Part shown: positions 31,602-41,864 of the stretch, piece by piece
Layout of the letters: the number at the start of each line of letters is the position of its first letter
Numbering within the stretch: the first letter of the stretch is position 1
Assembly (NCBI GenBank): GCA_963757565.1
Contig: CAVWSB010000010.1
Span: 733,715 to 797,714 of the forward strand
DNA length: 64,000 nt
Source of the DNA: PALSA-894 sp963757565
GTDB taxonomy: Bacteria > Pseudomonadota > Alphaproteobacteria > Rhizobiales > Xanthobacteraceae
Reading direction: 5' to 3'
Notes under the pieces: model-generated
Told to the model about the DNA's origin: nothing
The model's input: only the letters and a program-made list of their open reading frames with translations
The model's database searches: none
Translations under genes and position numbers: made by a program

Positions 31602-32473
31602 GGCGCAGCACCCGCAGCGCGCCCGGCCGGACGCACACCGTCGTGGGCAGCTCGGCGATCGGGTCGCCGTCCGCGTAGGCCATGAACGGGCGGTCGGCGG
31701 AGAACGTGACCTGCGCGCCGCGCAGCACGTGGAAGCCGGGCTCGTCCACGTGCGTGCCCTTGAAGACGCGACCGAGCGTTGAGCAGGAACGCGGCGTGGG
31801 CGGTGCTCGGAGAGCGCGACGTCGAGCAGGCCGTCGTCGAGCGAGGCGTCCGGGACGAGCCACATGCCGCCGCCGAAGACGCCGGAGTTCGCCACGGCGA
31901 CCGAGTAGCCGGTGAACGGCGTGGCGCTCGCCGTCGACGGTCACCTCCAAGCCGCCGCGCGCCAGCCGCGCAGGGCGCGCAGCGTGCCGTAGAGGTAGAC
32001 GAGGTTGCCGAGCGGCAGCCGGGTGGCGTTGGCGATGTCCTGCACGTCGGAGTCCAGCCCGGCCGAGAGGATCCCGAGGTAGCAGCGCCCGCCGGCCTCG
32101 GCGACGTCGACGCGGCGCTCGCGGCCGTCGGCGATCAGCGTGCAGGCGGCGACCGGGTCGCGCGCCGATGCCGAGCTTGCGCGCGAAGTCGTTGCCGCGC
32201 CCGCCGGGCAGGACGGCGAGCACGCCGTCGGAGTCCGCGCAGCTCGCCGGCGACCGCGCCGGTCAGGCCGTCGCCGCCCATCGCCGCGGCGACCTCGCCG
32301 GCCTCGCGCGGCGCGCCGCGCCAGCTCGCGGGCGTGCTCGATCGACGTGCGTGCGGTCGACGCGGAAGGCGAGCCCGAGCCCGCGCAGCGCCGCCTCGAC
32401 CGCGGGCAGCAGCCGCGCGGCGCGGCCGCCGCCGGCGCTGGGGTTGACGATCAGGCGGACGGGCGCGGTCCAT
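31598..32473 (-). CDS. Diacylglycerol/lipid kinase family protein (frameshifted)
   Basis: DAGK-catalytic-domain protein. Repaired N-terminus reads VRLIVNPSAGGGRAARLLP; the nucleotide loop appears as GGDGLTGAVAGEL (GGDGT is more common), then LPGGRGNDFARKLGI, and the C-terminal half with FKGTHVDEPGFHVLRGAQV and ADGDPIAELP. Several breaks, including one right after the ATG at 32473 (GACCGCG for GACGCG). Acts on a lipid alcohol at the membrane by family; substrate unknown. Stop and murT start overlap (GTGA). Confidence 0.85.
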
Positions 32474-32487
32474 GCGCGCGGTGGAGG

Positions 32488-33249
32488 CTAGTAGGCAAGG
32501 ACGAGCGCCGCGAGCGAGTCGGCGACCAGCAGCGGCGGCCCGCGCCGGGTCGGCGTCGGCCGGCGCCGGCTGCCGCCGGTGAGGACGAGCGCCGCGTCGA
32601 GCCCGGCCGCCGCGCGCGCCGGCCACGTCGACGTCGAGCCGGTCGCCGACGCCAGCACCGGCGCGCCGAGGCCGTCGAGGGCGGCCGCGTACATCGCGGG
32701 CTCGGGCTTGCCGACGATCAGGTCCGCGGCGCGGCCCGCCGCCGTCCTCGACCGCCGCGAGCACCGCGCCCGTGCCCGGCCACGGGCCGTCGGGCATCGG
32801 GAACGTCGCGTCGCGCGTGGCGCCGATCAGCTCGGCGCCGCGCGAGACCGCCTGCGTCGCCGATCGCGCAGCTCGTCGTAGGCGAGGTCGTCGTGGTCGG
32901 CGACCACGACCACGTCGGCGCGGGCGGCGAACGGGGTGCGGTTGACGATCCGCAGGCCCGGCCGCGGCGACGTGGTCGACAGGGGCGCGCGAGCCGATCA
33001 CGAACGCCGTCCCGCCGCCGCGCTCGGCGAGCCGGTGCTGCAGCGCCGCGCCGACGCTCACCACCTCGCCGACGAGGCCTGGAAGCCGAGGCCCCACAGC
33101 TTGCGGACGAACTCCTCCGGGCTGTGGCGGACGTCGTTGGTGAGGAAGCGCACCTCGAGCGCGGCCGCGCGGATCGCGGCCACCGCGGCCGCGGCGCCGT
33201 CGATGGCCGCGTCGCCGAGCCACAGCGTCCCGTCGAGATCGAGCAGCAC
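32488..33249 (-). CDS. HAD-IIA (NagD-like) phosphatase (frameshifted)
   Basis: HAD-superfamily phosphatase: VLLDLDGTLWLGDAAIDG with nucleophile DLDGT, then EVRFLTNDVRHSPEEFVRKL (motif II, T/N), a C2-type cap with GSRAPVDHV, and GATRDATFPMPDGPWPGTGAVLAA. Motif III/IV (GKPEP, GDRLDVDVAGA) lie in other frames near 32,700 and 32,640. GTG start at 33249, about 254 residues. NagD-like enzymes dephosphorylate nucleotides or sugar/glycerol phosphates. First gene of the lipid kinase-murT-gatD run. Confidence 0.85.
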
Positions 33250-33309
33250 TGCTGCGTAACGTGACGAGCGTGGGGGAGAGGGCCACGCTGCGCATTATCA
33301 TCGCCGCCC

Positions 33310-34003
33310 ATGCCGCGCCCCTCCCTGCCGCTCGCCGCCGCCTGTGCCGCGGTGCTCGGCCTCGCCGCCTGCGGCGGCAACGGAGCGCGGCCGAAGGCAG
33401 CGCGCCGACGGCCGACGCCGGTGGCGCACCGCCGGCCTGCCGCAGGGCTGCAAGCAGGTCGCGCAGCCGCAGCCCAAGCGCCGACCCGAAGCTCCCCAGG
33501 CCCAAGCTGAAGCTGAACGCCGGCGAAGACCTACGTGGCGACGATCGCGACGAGCTGCGGCAGCTTCGACGATCACGCTCGACGTCAAGCACTCGCCGAA
33601 GACGGGCGGCGTCGTTCGCGTCGCTGGCCGCCAAGCGCTTCTACGACGGCACCACGTTCCACCGCGTCGTGCCCGGGCTTCGTGATCCAGGGCGGGGACC
33701 CCAAGGGCGACGGCAGCGGCGGCCCCGGCTACAAGGTCGTCGAGGCGCCGCCGAAGAGCGTCCGCTACACGCAGGGCGTCGTCGCGATGGCCAAGACCCA
33801 GTTCGAGGCCCGGGCACCTCCGGCAGCCAGTTCTTCGTCGTCACCGGGACAAGTACCAGCTCGCGCCCGAGTACGCCGTGCTCGGCCGGATCTCCGGCGG
33901 CCAGCAGACGGTCGACCGCATCGCGGCGGTGAAGGCGAACCCACAGAGCGGGGCGCCGGTCAGCCCGGTCGTGATCGACTCGGTCCGCGTCGCCGCGAAG
34001 TAG
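33310..34003 (+). CDS. Cyclophilin-type peptidyl-prolyl isomerase lipoprotein (frameshifted)
   Basis: Lipoprotein signal LPLAAACAAVLGLAACGG, then a Pro/Lys linker (PKLPRPKLKLN) and a cyclophilin domain: KRFYDGTTFHRVVPGFVIQGGDP (with the catalytic Arg and Gln), RYTQGVVAMAKT, GTSGSQFFVVTG and a C-terminal VSPVVIDSVRV. Breaks near 33,385, 33,432, 33,525, 33,565, 33,612, 33,678, 33,810 and 33,850. Predicted extracytoplasmic folding helper anchored in the membrane. Confidence 0.88.
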
Positions 34004-34009
34004 CCGCGC

Positions 34010-34375
34010 TCAGCGCGGTGCGAGGCCGAGCAGGTCGAGCCCGACGGCGAACGCGAGCGCCAGCTCGGCGGCCAGCGTCACGAGCGTCCAGAGGATCGCG
34101 TCGGCGATCCCGTCGTGCCTGGCCAGCCAGCCGCTGACCAGCGCGGGGACCAGCAGGGCCGCCGCGAGCAGCGCGACCGGCACGCCGCGCGCATGCAGGA
34201 TCGCGAGCGCGGCGGCGGCGCCGAGGCAGGGCAGCAGGACCCGCAGGGCCCAGACCGTCCCGCTCCGGCGTCGCCGCCGCCGGTCCGCCGCACGCTGCCG
34301 CGCCATGGCACGCTCGCGAACCCGCGTCTCGGCGTGCTCCACGGCCTCCCAGCCTCGTGCCGGCGGACCCTCCAT
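34010..34375 (-). CDS. Small membrane protein, unknown
   Basis: 121 residues: a basic, Arg-rich N-terminal 40 residues (RERAMARQRAADRRRRRR) followed by about three hydrophobic segments (VWALRVLLPCLGAAAALAIL, VPVALLAAALLVPALVSGW, ILWTLVTLAAELALAFAVG). Intact frame, ATG at 34375. No family recognised. It converges on the cyclophilin gene; the stop codon sits in a short GC hairpin (CCGCG/CGCGG, 34,004-34,018). Confidence 0.6.
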   Translation of the reverse strand: MEGPPARGWEAVEHAETRVRERAMARQRAADRRRRRRSGTVWALRVLLPCLGAAAALAILHARGVPVALLAAALLVPALVSGWLARHDGIADAILWTLVTLAAELALAFAVGLDLLGLAPR

Positions 34376-34417
34376 CGCTGCCGCTGGTTTCGACGGCGGG
34401 GCGCGGCGCCCTGCGTG

Positions 34418-35070
34418 CTACTTCGAGCGGCGCGCGGCGCGGCCCGAGCCGAGCGCGTTCGCCCGCTGCTCGGCCTGCCTCGCCCGCGCCGCGTTCTGGC
34501 GCCGGCGCCCGAGGAAGGCGAGCACGCCGACGACGACCGCGACGAGGACGAAGCCCCAGAAGATCGAGAGGATCGGGTTGACGCCGCCGAACGGCAGCGC
34601 GACCAGCTGGACGATGCCCCAGCCGAGCGGCGAGCAGCGCGATCACGAACGCCAGCAGCAGCAGCACGCCGCCGATGCGGCGGGCCATGCCCGCGCTCTG
34701 CGGCGGCGCGATCAGGCCCATGAGGCGCAGGATGAGCAGCTGCCGGCTCGACGGCGCCTCCTGGCCGAGCCTCTCGGCGGCGGCCTTGAGGTCGTCCGGG
34801 CGGCGCTCGGCGAGCGCCAGCGACGCCTCGGCCATGCGCCGCAGCTGCAGGCGCTCCTGCGGGCGCGCGGCCGCGATCGCGGCGCGGAAGTGCTCACGCG
34901 AGCGCGCGGCGTCCATCCGCTCGGCGGCGCGAGCCCCGAGGATGGCCTGCGCGGCGGCGCGGAAGCGGGTCTCGGCGAGGAGCTCCTCGTCGGAGCGGTT
35001 CTCGAGCTGCTGCATCGCCGCCGAGGGCCGACTTCTGCTCGATGCGGATCTGACGCTGCTTGGGCGGCAT
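34418..35070 (-). CDS. Membrane protein with helical soluble N-terminus, unknown (frameshifted)
   Basis: Begins MPPKQRQIRIEQKSAL, then an Ala/Arg/Glu-rich helical stretch (ARSREHFRAAIAAARPQERL), followed by SSRQLLILRLMGLIAPPQ and a hydrophobic helix (GGVLLLLAFVIALLAA), and after a frame break near 34,635 a second helix (NPILSIFWGFVLVAVVVGV) and a basic tail. A first break lies near 35,022. About 217 residues after repair. No known family. Confidence 0.6.
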
Positions 35071-35084
35071 GGTTGGCGTCCAGT

Positions 35085-36149
35085 CTAGATGCGGCGGCGG
35101 AAGCCCGTGCCCTCCGGCGCGGGGTCGAGCGGGCTCGGGCGGCAGGCCGGGCTCGGGGTCGAGCGCGTCGTAGCCGCCGGGGGCGATGTCGTTGGGGCCG
35201 TCCGGGTGGAAGAGGGCGGCCAGGCAGCTGGATCTGGTCGCGCCCGACGCCGAGCTCGTACTGGCCGCCGCCGTAGGCGCCCATGCCGCGCTCGGCGCAG
35301 AAGTCGTAGGCCTCGAAGAGCGCCTTGACGCTGCCGAAGCGCGACGGCTTGAGGTTGACCGTGCGGGGGATCACGCGCCGGGCGAGGATGTCCTGCACCG
35401 AGTGGATCGGCGCGTCCCAGGTGATGCGGTCCTGCGAGCGGGGCGAGCGCCGCGCGGGCGTCGGCGTCCTCGAGGTCCGGGTCCTCGAGCCAGGCCTCCG
35501 GGAAGGCCTCGGCGACGCGGCGGTAGAGGCCGGCGTCGGTCGGCGATGTCGACGCGCGTGCCCTTGTAGGCGCCCTTGAAGTCGATCGAGTCGACGGCGC
35601 CGGTCGCCGCCAGCGCGGCGATCAGCGCGTCGTCCCAGTCGGGCGTGGCGTCGAGCTTGAAGCGCAGCTCGGGGTAGGCGCCAGCCGCCGGGCGACCGGG
35701 TCGATCGTCGGCCGGCTCGCCCATCCGCGAGCGAGACGACGAAGCGCACGGGCCGCGGCTCGCGGCCGAGCGCCTCGGCGAGCGAGCGCCCCGCCTGGCG
35801 CAGCGCGAGGTCGAGCGCGGCGCTCTCGTAGGCCCAGCGCCGGTAGTTGCGGTAGACGCGGGAACCCCGGGTCGCCGCCGGGGAAGAGGTCGAGCGCGCC
35901 GAGGTGCTCGGAGAAGCCGTCGAAGCTCCAGCGGCCGGCGAGCCCGAGCTCCGGCCCGCGCTCGAGCGCGACGCGGTGCTCGTCGGGCTCGTAGGTGACG
36001 TCCTCGCCGATGCCCTCCTCGCCGTCGCCGCGCAGGTGGATCACCGTGCTGAGCCGCTCGAAGCCGCTCGAGACGACCCGCGAGAGGCCCTCGAGCTCGT
36101 AGTCGTCGACCGTCAGCGCGAGCCCGGCCACCCGTTCGTAGGTCCCCAT
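35085..36149 (-). CDS. Enolase-superfamily (OSBS/muconate-cycloisomerase-like) enzyme (frameshifted)
   Basis: N-terminal capping domain with LALTVDDYELEGLSRVVSSGF, then a barrel with YESAALDLALRQAGRSLAEA, the first catalytic-lysine strand LRFKLDATPDWDD, VDSIDFKGAYKG, AWLEDPDLED and a late NLKPSRFGSVKALFEAYDFC. This resembles divergent o-succinylbenzoate synthase/enolase-fold proteins. Metal ligands cannot all be assigned; DFKG where an Asp ligand is expected suggests a divergent activity. Breaks near 35,860, 35,735, 35,680, 35,543, 35,445 and 35,225. ATG at 36149. Confidence 0.7.
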
Positions 36150-36202
36150 CGTCTGCCGCAGCCTACGGCCCCGCCGCCCCGTCTTCTAGCGTTGCCGCCC
36201 GC

Positions 36203-38519
36203 ATGCTCCAGGCGCTCGGCTTCTTCGGGCTGGTCGAGGTGGTCGGGCTGGCCGCCGCGCCGCTGGCCGGGCTCGCGTTCGGCCGGTTGCCGGGCTCGGG
36301 CCTGGGCTTCGGCAAGCCGCTCGGCGTGCTGCTCGTGACCTGGCTGGTGTGGATCGCGGCCGGCCTCGGCGTCGCCGGCTACGGGACCGGCCTGATCGTC
36401 GCCGCCGCGGCGGTCCTGATGCTGGCCGGGCTCCTCGCGGCGCTGCGCCAGCGCTCGCTCGGCCGGCGGCTGCGCGTGACCGAGGCGCGCCCGGAGCAGG
36501 GCATCGCCGCCTGGCGCGGGCGCCGGATCGCCGCGCGCGCGTTCCCGGCCGACGATCCGTCGCGCCGCTCGCTGCTCCTCGGCGCCGAGGCCGTGTTCGC
36601 CGTCGTCTACGCCGCCGCGGCCCTGCTGGTCAGCTACTCGCCGGACGTGTGGGGGACCGAGAAGCCGATGGACATGGCGTTCGTCAACGCCATCAACGCC
36701 TCCTCGAGCTTCCCGCCGCACGACCCGTGGATGGCCGGCGAGCCGCTCAACTACTACTACCTCGGCCACCTGGCGATGGCGCTGCCGGCCAAGCTGCTGG
36801 GCACGGCGCCCGACGTCGGCTACAACCTCGCCGTCGCGCTGATCTTCGCGCTCACCGCCACCGCGGTGTTCACCCTGGCGGGGACGCTGTGGGCCGCGGC
36901 GCGCGGCGCGACCTCGGCCATCCGCGGGGGGCCGGTGGCCGCCGGCGTCGCCGCGGTCGTCGTCTGCCTGGTGCTCGGCAACCTCGCCGGCGTCAAGGCG
37001 TGGCTGGACGCCGCCAACCCGCCCGGCGGCTACGACTGGTTCGCGCCCTCGCGCGTCATCCCGCACGCGATCGACGAGTTCCCCTACTTCTCGTTCCTGC
37101 TCGGCGACCTGCACGCGCATCTGTTGGCGCTGCCCTTCACCGTGCTCGCGCTCGGCTTCGCGCTGCAGGTCGTGCTCGTCGGCCCGCGCGGCGACGCCGT
37201 CCTGCGCGGCGCGACCGAGGCGCTCGCCGCCGGGCTGGCGATCGGCTCGCTCTACGCGATCAACTCGTGGTCCTATCCGGTCGCCGCCGGCGTCCTCGTC
37301 GTCGCGGTGCTCGCCTGGCTGCGCGACCCGCGCTCGCGCGGGCGGGTGGTCTACGCGCTGCTGTGGACCGTGCTGGTGCTGGTGGCGAGCGTGGTCCTGC
37401 TGCTGCCCTTCTGGCTGGACTTCGACCCGGCCGCGCGCGGCTTCGCGCTCGTGACGCACCACGCGCCCTTCGCGCGCTACCTCGGCCAGCAGGCGCTGAT
37501 CTACGGGCTGCTGGCCTGGATGCTGGTGGCCGCCTTCGCCGGCCGCCTGCTCGCCACGCGCCACCCGTGGCGGATCGCGGGGTGGGGGATCGCCGCGGCC
37601 CTGTTCGCGGGCTCGCTGCTCGCGCTGGCCGACCTCGCCGGGCCGGCGGTGATCGTCGCGCTCGCGCTGATCGCGCTCGGGGCGGTCTTCTCGCGCCGCA
37701 TCGGCCCGGCCGAGCGGGCGCTGTGGCTGCTGATCGCGGCGGGCTTCGCCTGCGTGGCGATCCCCGAGGTCGTCTACCTGCGCGACTCGTTCGACGGCGG
37801 CCCGTTCGCGCGCATGAACACGATCTTCAAGTTCGGCTACCAGGGCTGGGTGCTGCTGGCGATCGCCGCCGCGTGCGTGCTGCCCTGGGCGGCGGCGTGG
37901 CTCGGCCGCCGCAGCTGGCCCGTGTGGGCGGCGGGCACCGCCGTCGCGCTGCTGCTCGGCGCGGTCTACCCCTACGCGGGGACCTACGCGCGCAAGGACG
38001 CGTTCCGCAGCACGCCGACGCTCGACGGCCTCGGCTGGCTGCGCGAGCGCGCGCCCGGCGATCCCGCCGCGATCGACTGGCTGCGCACGCACACGCCGGG
38101 CGACGCCGTCGTCCTCGAGGGCTTCGGAGCCGACTACTCGGCGTTCGGCCACGGCCGCATCTCCACGTTCACCGGCCGCTCGACCGTGCTCGGCTGGGCG
38201 GGCCACGAGCTGCAGTGGAGCCACGACCCGGGCTCGCGCGCGGCGGACGTCAAGACGCTCTACACGACGACCGACGACGCGACCGCGAAGGCGCTGATCG
38301 CCCGCTACGGCGATCGGCTACGTCGTCGCCGGGCCGATCGAGCGCACCGAGTACGGCGAGCAGGGGCTGGCGAAGTGGGACCGTCTCGGCCGCCGCGTGC
38401 TCGACACGCGGGGGACGACGGTGTGGGCGCTCAGGGGCGCGGCGCCGGGCCGAGGGAGCGGGGCCACTCCAGCCACTCCCGCATCCCCCCGGTCGGGCTC
38501 CAGGGGTCTCGGGCGCTGA
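36203..38519 (+). CDS. DUF2298 (YYY-motif) multi-pass membrane protein
   Basis: About 771 residues with at least twelve predicted membrane helices. The family hallmark EPLNYYYLGHLAMALPAKLLG follows the loop FVNAINASSSFPPHDPWM, and FSFLLGDLHAHLLALPF and YLRDSFDGGPFARMNTIFKFGYQ are also conserved. DUF2298 proteins are found in archaea and Chloroflexi, and are thought to be GT-C-like envelope glycosyltransferases. Clean except one extra base near 38,312 (GGCGATCGG for GGCATCGG). The TGA at 38,517-38,519 lies inside the 3' end of the Agl23-like gene. Confidence 0.9.
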
Positions 38520-40048
38520 GCCACTGCCAGGCCGACCCCGGGTCGAGCTTGCAGTAGTCGCGCACCCACCAGACCCGGAAGGCGAAGCGGCGCTCCTCGA
38601 AGCCCGCGAGCTGGGCGCGAGGCGCTGGCGCGAGGCGTCGGTGAGGATCGCGAGCGTTCGGCGGCAGCGTCCCGGAGGCCGACAGGTCGGGGTAGCCGAC
38701 GTCGAGGTGGCGGAAGTACCAGGCGTAGGGGAACGTGGCGCCGTCGGCGGAGTCGACGTGATCGTCAGCCGGCCGCGCCGGCGCTCGCCATCACCGGGTC
38801 GGCGATGTGCTTGACCTCCTCGGAGGACTGCGTGGAGACCAGCAGCTCGCGCGGGTTCGCGCGGTGCAGCGCGTTGACCCAGCACGACGCGAGCGGGCGT
38901 ACAGAGCGCGACCGCGGCCACGCGCCAGGCCGGCGCGCCCGAGCCGCGTGCCGGCGCGACTCCCAGAGCCACTGGATGCCGAGCCCCGCGAGCAGGATCA
39001 GCGGCAGCAGCGGGTGCAGGACGAGCCAGGCGAACTTCTCGCCCGCCCACGAGTAGACGATCAGCGACAGCGCGAAGGCCCAGACCAGGAAGGCGCGCAG
39101 GACGGTCGGCTGCCGGAAGGCGAGGACGGCGCCGATCGCGCCCAGCAGCAGCACCGGCCACTCGTCCCCGAAGAGCACGACGACGTAGAAGTGGCGCTCT
39201 CCCCGCCGCGGCCGACCCGTGCTGGCGGATCCAGTAGTCGAGCCCTTGTAGATGCCGTCCCAGAGCCCCGACGGGTTGGTCAGGAACGATCGTGAAGAGG
39301 ATCGTGAAGACGCCGACGAAGGCGGCCGAGCGCCCACACCCACGGCGTCCCAGCCGACCGAGCGACCGTCCGCGCCGCCCGGCGTCGCGCCAGCTGCCCT
39401 CGCGCACGCAGCAGCAGCGCGGGGGAAGAACGTGCACGCCACGAAGACGGTGATGAACATCGTCTCCTTGGTCGCGAAGCCGAGCGCCATCAGCGCGCCG
39501 ATCAGCGCCGGCTGCCGGCGCCGCGGCGCGTCCAGGAAGCGGAAGATGACGACGAGCAGCGCCAGCGTGATCGCGGCGAAGTAGATGTCCTCGCGGGCGA
39601 AGCGCGAGAAGTACAGGTAGGACGGCCCGAAGGCCAGCAGCGCGGCGGCCGAGAAGGCGGCCCCGGCGCGGCCGAGCTGGCGGCGCAGGCAGTAGGGCAT
39701 CGCGACCATCGGCGTGCCCATCAGCGCCGGCGCGAGCCGCGCCGTGAAGTCCGAGTCGCCGAAGAGCGAGTAGATGATCGCGGTCAGGTAGAAGCGCAGC
39801 GGCCCGTGCAGCAGCGGGTTGTACGGCGTAGTCGCCCGGTGTGCGTGAAGAGGATCCAGGAGAAGTAGGCGTCCTGGCTCTCGTCGTGGTGGAACGGCCG
39901 GTAGCCGAGGGCGATCAGCCGCAGGGCGAGCGCCGGCGACGAGCACAGCGTCCAGGCCGCGAGCTCCGCGCGGGCGCGCCGCCAGCGCGGATCGCGACGG
40001 CTCGGGCGCCGCCGCGACGGACGCCGGCGGGTGCGCGGCGGCCGCCAT
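38431..40048 (-). CDS. Agl23-like (TIGR03663) membrane glycosylation protein (frameshifted)
   Basis: GT-C-like membrane protein. The catalytic-type loop FHHDESQDAYFSWILF is followed by NPLLHGPLRFYLTAIIYSLF, FGDSDFTARLAPALMGTP, YLYFSRFAREDIYFAAIT and GFATKETMFITVFVA, all typical of the family whose archaeal member Agl23 works in lipid-linked glycan flipping or use. C-terminal part NALHRANPRELLVSTQ, then after a break FAFRVWWVRDYCKLDPGSAW. Breaks near 39,830, 39,990, 39,385, 39,290, 38,890, 38,765 and 38,620. ATG at 40048 directly abuts the upstream TAG. Confidence 0.88.
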
Positions 40049-41160
40049 CTACGCGGTGGCCTCCGCCTCGCGCGCGCAGGCGGCGCAGGCCGCCGTAGCG
40101 GGACACGAGCAGCAGGAAGCCGACGATGGTGATCGGCACGAGCAGGGCGAAGCGCAGCATCACGAGGTAGGACACGGCGGCCTGGGCGCCCGTGCCCCCA
40201 GGGCCTTGATGCCGAGGACGGCGGCCGCATCCTGGGTGCCTGCGTACGCGGGCCCGGACGGGATCAGCGAGAAGACCGACGCCAGCGCGACGAGGTAGAG
40301 CGCCCTCGAGTAGCTGATCCCGAAGCCGACCGAGGCGCCGAGCGCGATCCAGACCGCGGTCTCGATCGCCCAGATCGCGAACGTCATGCGGCGAGCAGGG
40401 CAGCCCGTGGCGGCGGCGCAGGCGCAGCGTGGACGACAGCGATCGGCGCGACGAAGTCGTGGATGCGCTGCGTGCGGCGCACCAGCGCGACCGCCACGGC
40501 GCCGCGGCCCCACGCGACCACGGTCGCCGGCGACGAGCCCGGCGCCGGCCGGCGCCGACCTTGCCGAGCAGGCCGTAGCCGACGACGAGGAAGAGGACGA
40601 CGATCACGGCGACGTCGAGGAGCCGCTCGGCGACAGCGTGCCGACCACGGTCCGCACGCGACAGCTCCGGCGCGCGGCGCCATCAGCACGCGCGCGACGG
40701 CGTCGCCGGCGCGCGCGGGGAGCATGTTGTTGACCGCGTAGCCGACGAGGTCATGCGCGAGCGAGTCGATGCGCGCTGGCTGGCGCCCTCGTCGGCGAGC
40801 AGCCGGTGCCAGCGCTCCCAGCGCACGAGCGTGTCGAGCCGTAGAGCGCGATCGGCGCCGAGGGCCAGCAGCTGCGGGCCGGTGTGGGGCAGCCGCGGCG
40901 CCTGCTGGCGCGCCCACCAGACCACCGCGGCGACCGCGAGCAGCGAGATGACGATCCCCGCCCACGCGAGCAGTCGCGGCCGCTGTCGCGGCCGGCGCGG
41001 GCTCAGGCGTGCTCGCTGGAGTGCTGGTCGGTGTCGCCGGCGGCGAGCCGTCGTCATCGTCGGGCTTCGGCGGGGGCGTGTCCTTCGCGCCGCTCGCGCC
41101 TTCGGCGCCGTCCTCGCGAGCCTCGCGGTCGCGGTCGTCGTCTTCGTGTGCGTGCGTCAT
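40049..41160 (-). CDS. UPF0104/LPG-synthase-TM-like flippase family protein with acidic N-terminal extension (frameshifted)
   Basis: Membrane protein of the lysylphosphatidylglycerol-synthase TM/UPF0104 group. It starts with about 65 residues of disordered, acidic and Pro/Thr/Ala-rich sequence (HEDDDRDREAREDGAEG), then a first helix LLAWAGIVISLLAVAAVVWW and the hallmark LAHDLVGYAVNNMLPARAGDAVARVLM; the C-terminus contains YLVALASVFSLIPSGPAYAGTQ and LRFALLVPITIVGFLLLVSRYGGL. Breaks near 40,970, 40,840, 40,785, 40,670, 40,555, 40,385 and 40,195. ATG at 41160 with AGGAG. Followed without gap by the Agl23-like gene. Confidence 0.85.
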
Positions 41161-41221
41161 CTTCACTCACTCCTGGGTTCGGATCGAGGGTCATGATGGC
41201 CCATCGGACAGACTGCCCCGG

Positions 41222-41825
41222 ATGGCAGCCGAACCGATCCCGCGCGCCGTCGAGATCGTCGTGGGCGACGATCCCGCGCGGTGGGCCGCGCTCGGCTTCG
41301 CCGTCGACGCGGGCGCGGTCTCGGTGCCGGGGTACGGATCACCGCGGCGGGCGGCCCACCCGGGCTGCGCGAGCTGCGCCTGGAGGGGCTGCGGGCGCAG
41401 CGGCCCGACGGCCTGCCGCTGACCGCCGCGCGGCCGGGGGAGGGCGTCGCGCCCGGCCGGCATCCCAATGGCGCGCTGGCGGTCGATCACGTCGTGGCGC
41501 TGACGGACGACGTCGCGCGGACCTCCGCCGCGCTCGAGGCCGCCGGGCTGCCGCTGCGCCGCGTGCGCCGGCCGCCCGAGGCGCCGGTCGCGCAGGCCTT
41601 CCACCTGGCCGGGACGCTCGTCGTCGAGGTGGTCGAGGCCGAGGGACGCGCGCCGTAGCTGTGGGGGCTCGTCGTGGTCGTCGCCGACCTCGACGCCGCC
41701 GCCGGGCTCTCGGCGAGCGCCTGGCGGCGCCGAAGGACGCCGTCCAGCCCGGCCGGCGGATCGCCACCGTGCGCCGGTCGGCGGGGCTGTCGGTCGCGCT
41801 CGCGCTGATGACCCCGCGGGGCTGA
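41222..41825 (+). CDS. Glyoxalase-like (VOC) protein with internal stop and frameshift
   Basis: Start MAAEPIPRAVEIVVGDDPARW; after one break near 41,333 the frame continues HPNGALAVDHVVALTDDVART, AGLPLRRVRRPPEAP and AFHLAGTLVVEVVEA, as in glyoxalase-like domains. An in-frame TAG at about 41,656 interrupts EGRAP-LWGLVVVVADLD, and a further break near 41,707 leads to LGERLAAPKDAVQPGRRIATV. Either three sequence errors or a decayed gene. About 200 residues when repaired. Confidence 0.65.
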
Positions 41826-41864
41826 GCCGCAACCTCGGAGGCCCGCGGCGGTTGTCAGTACTCG

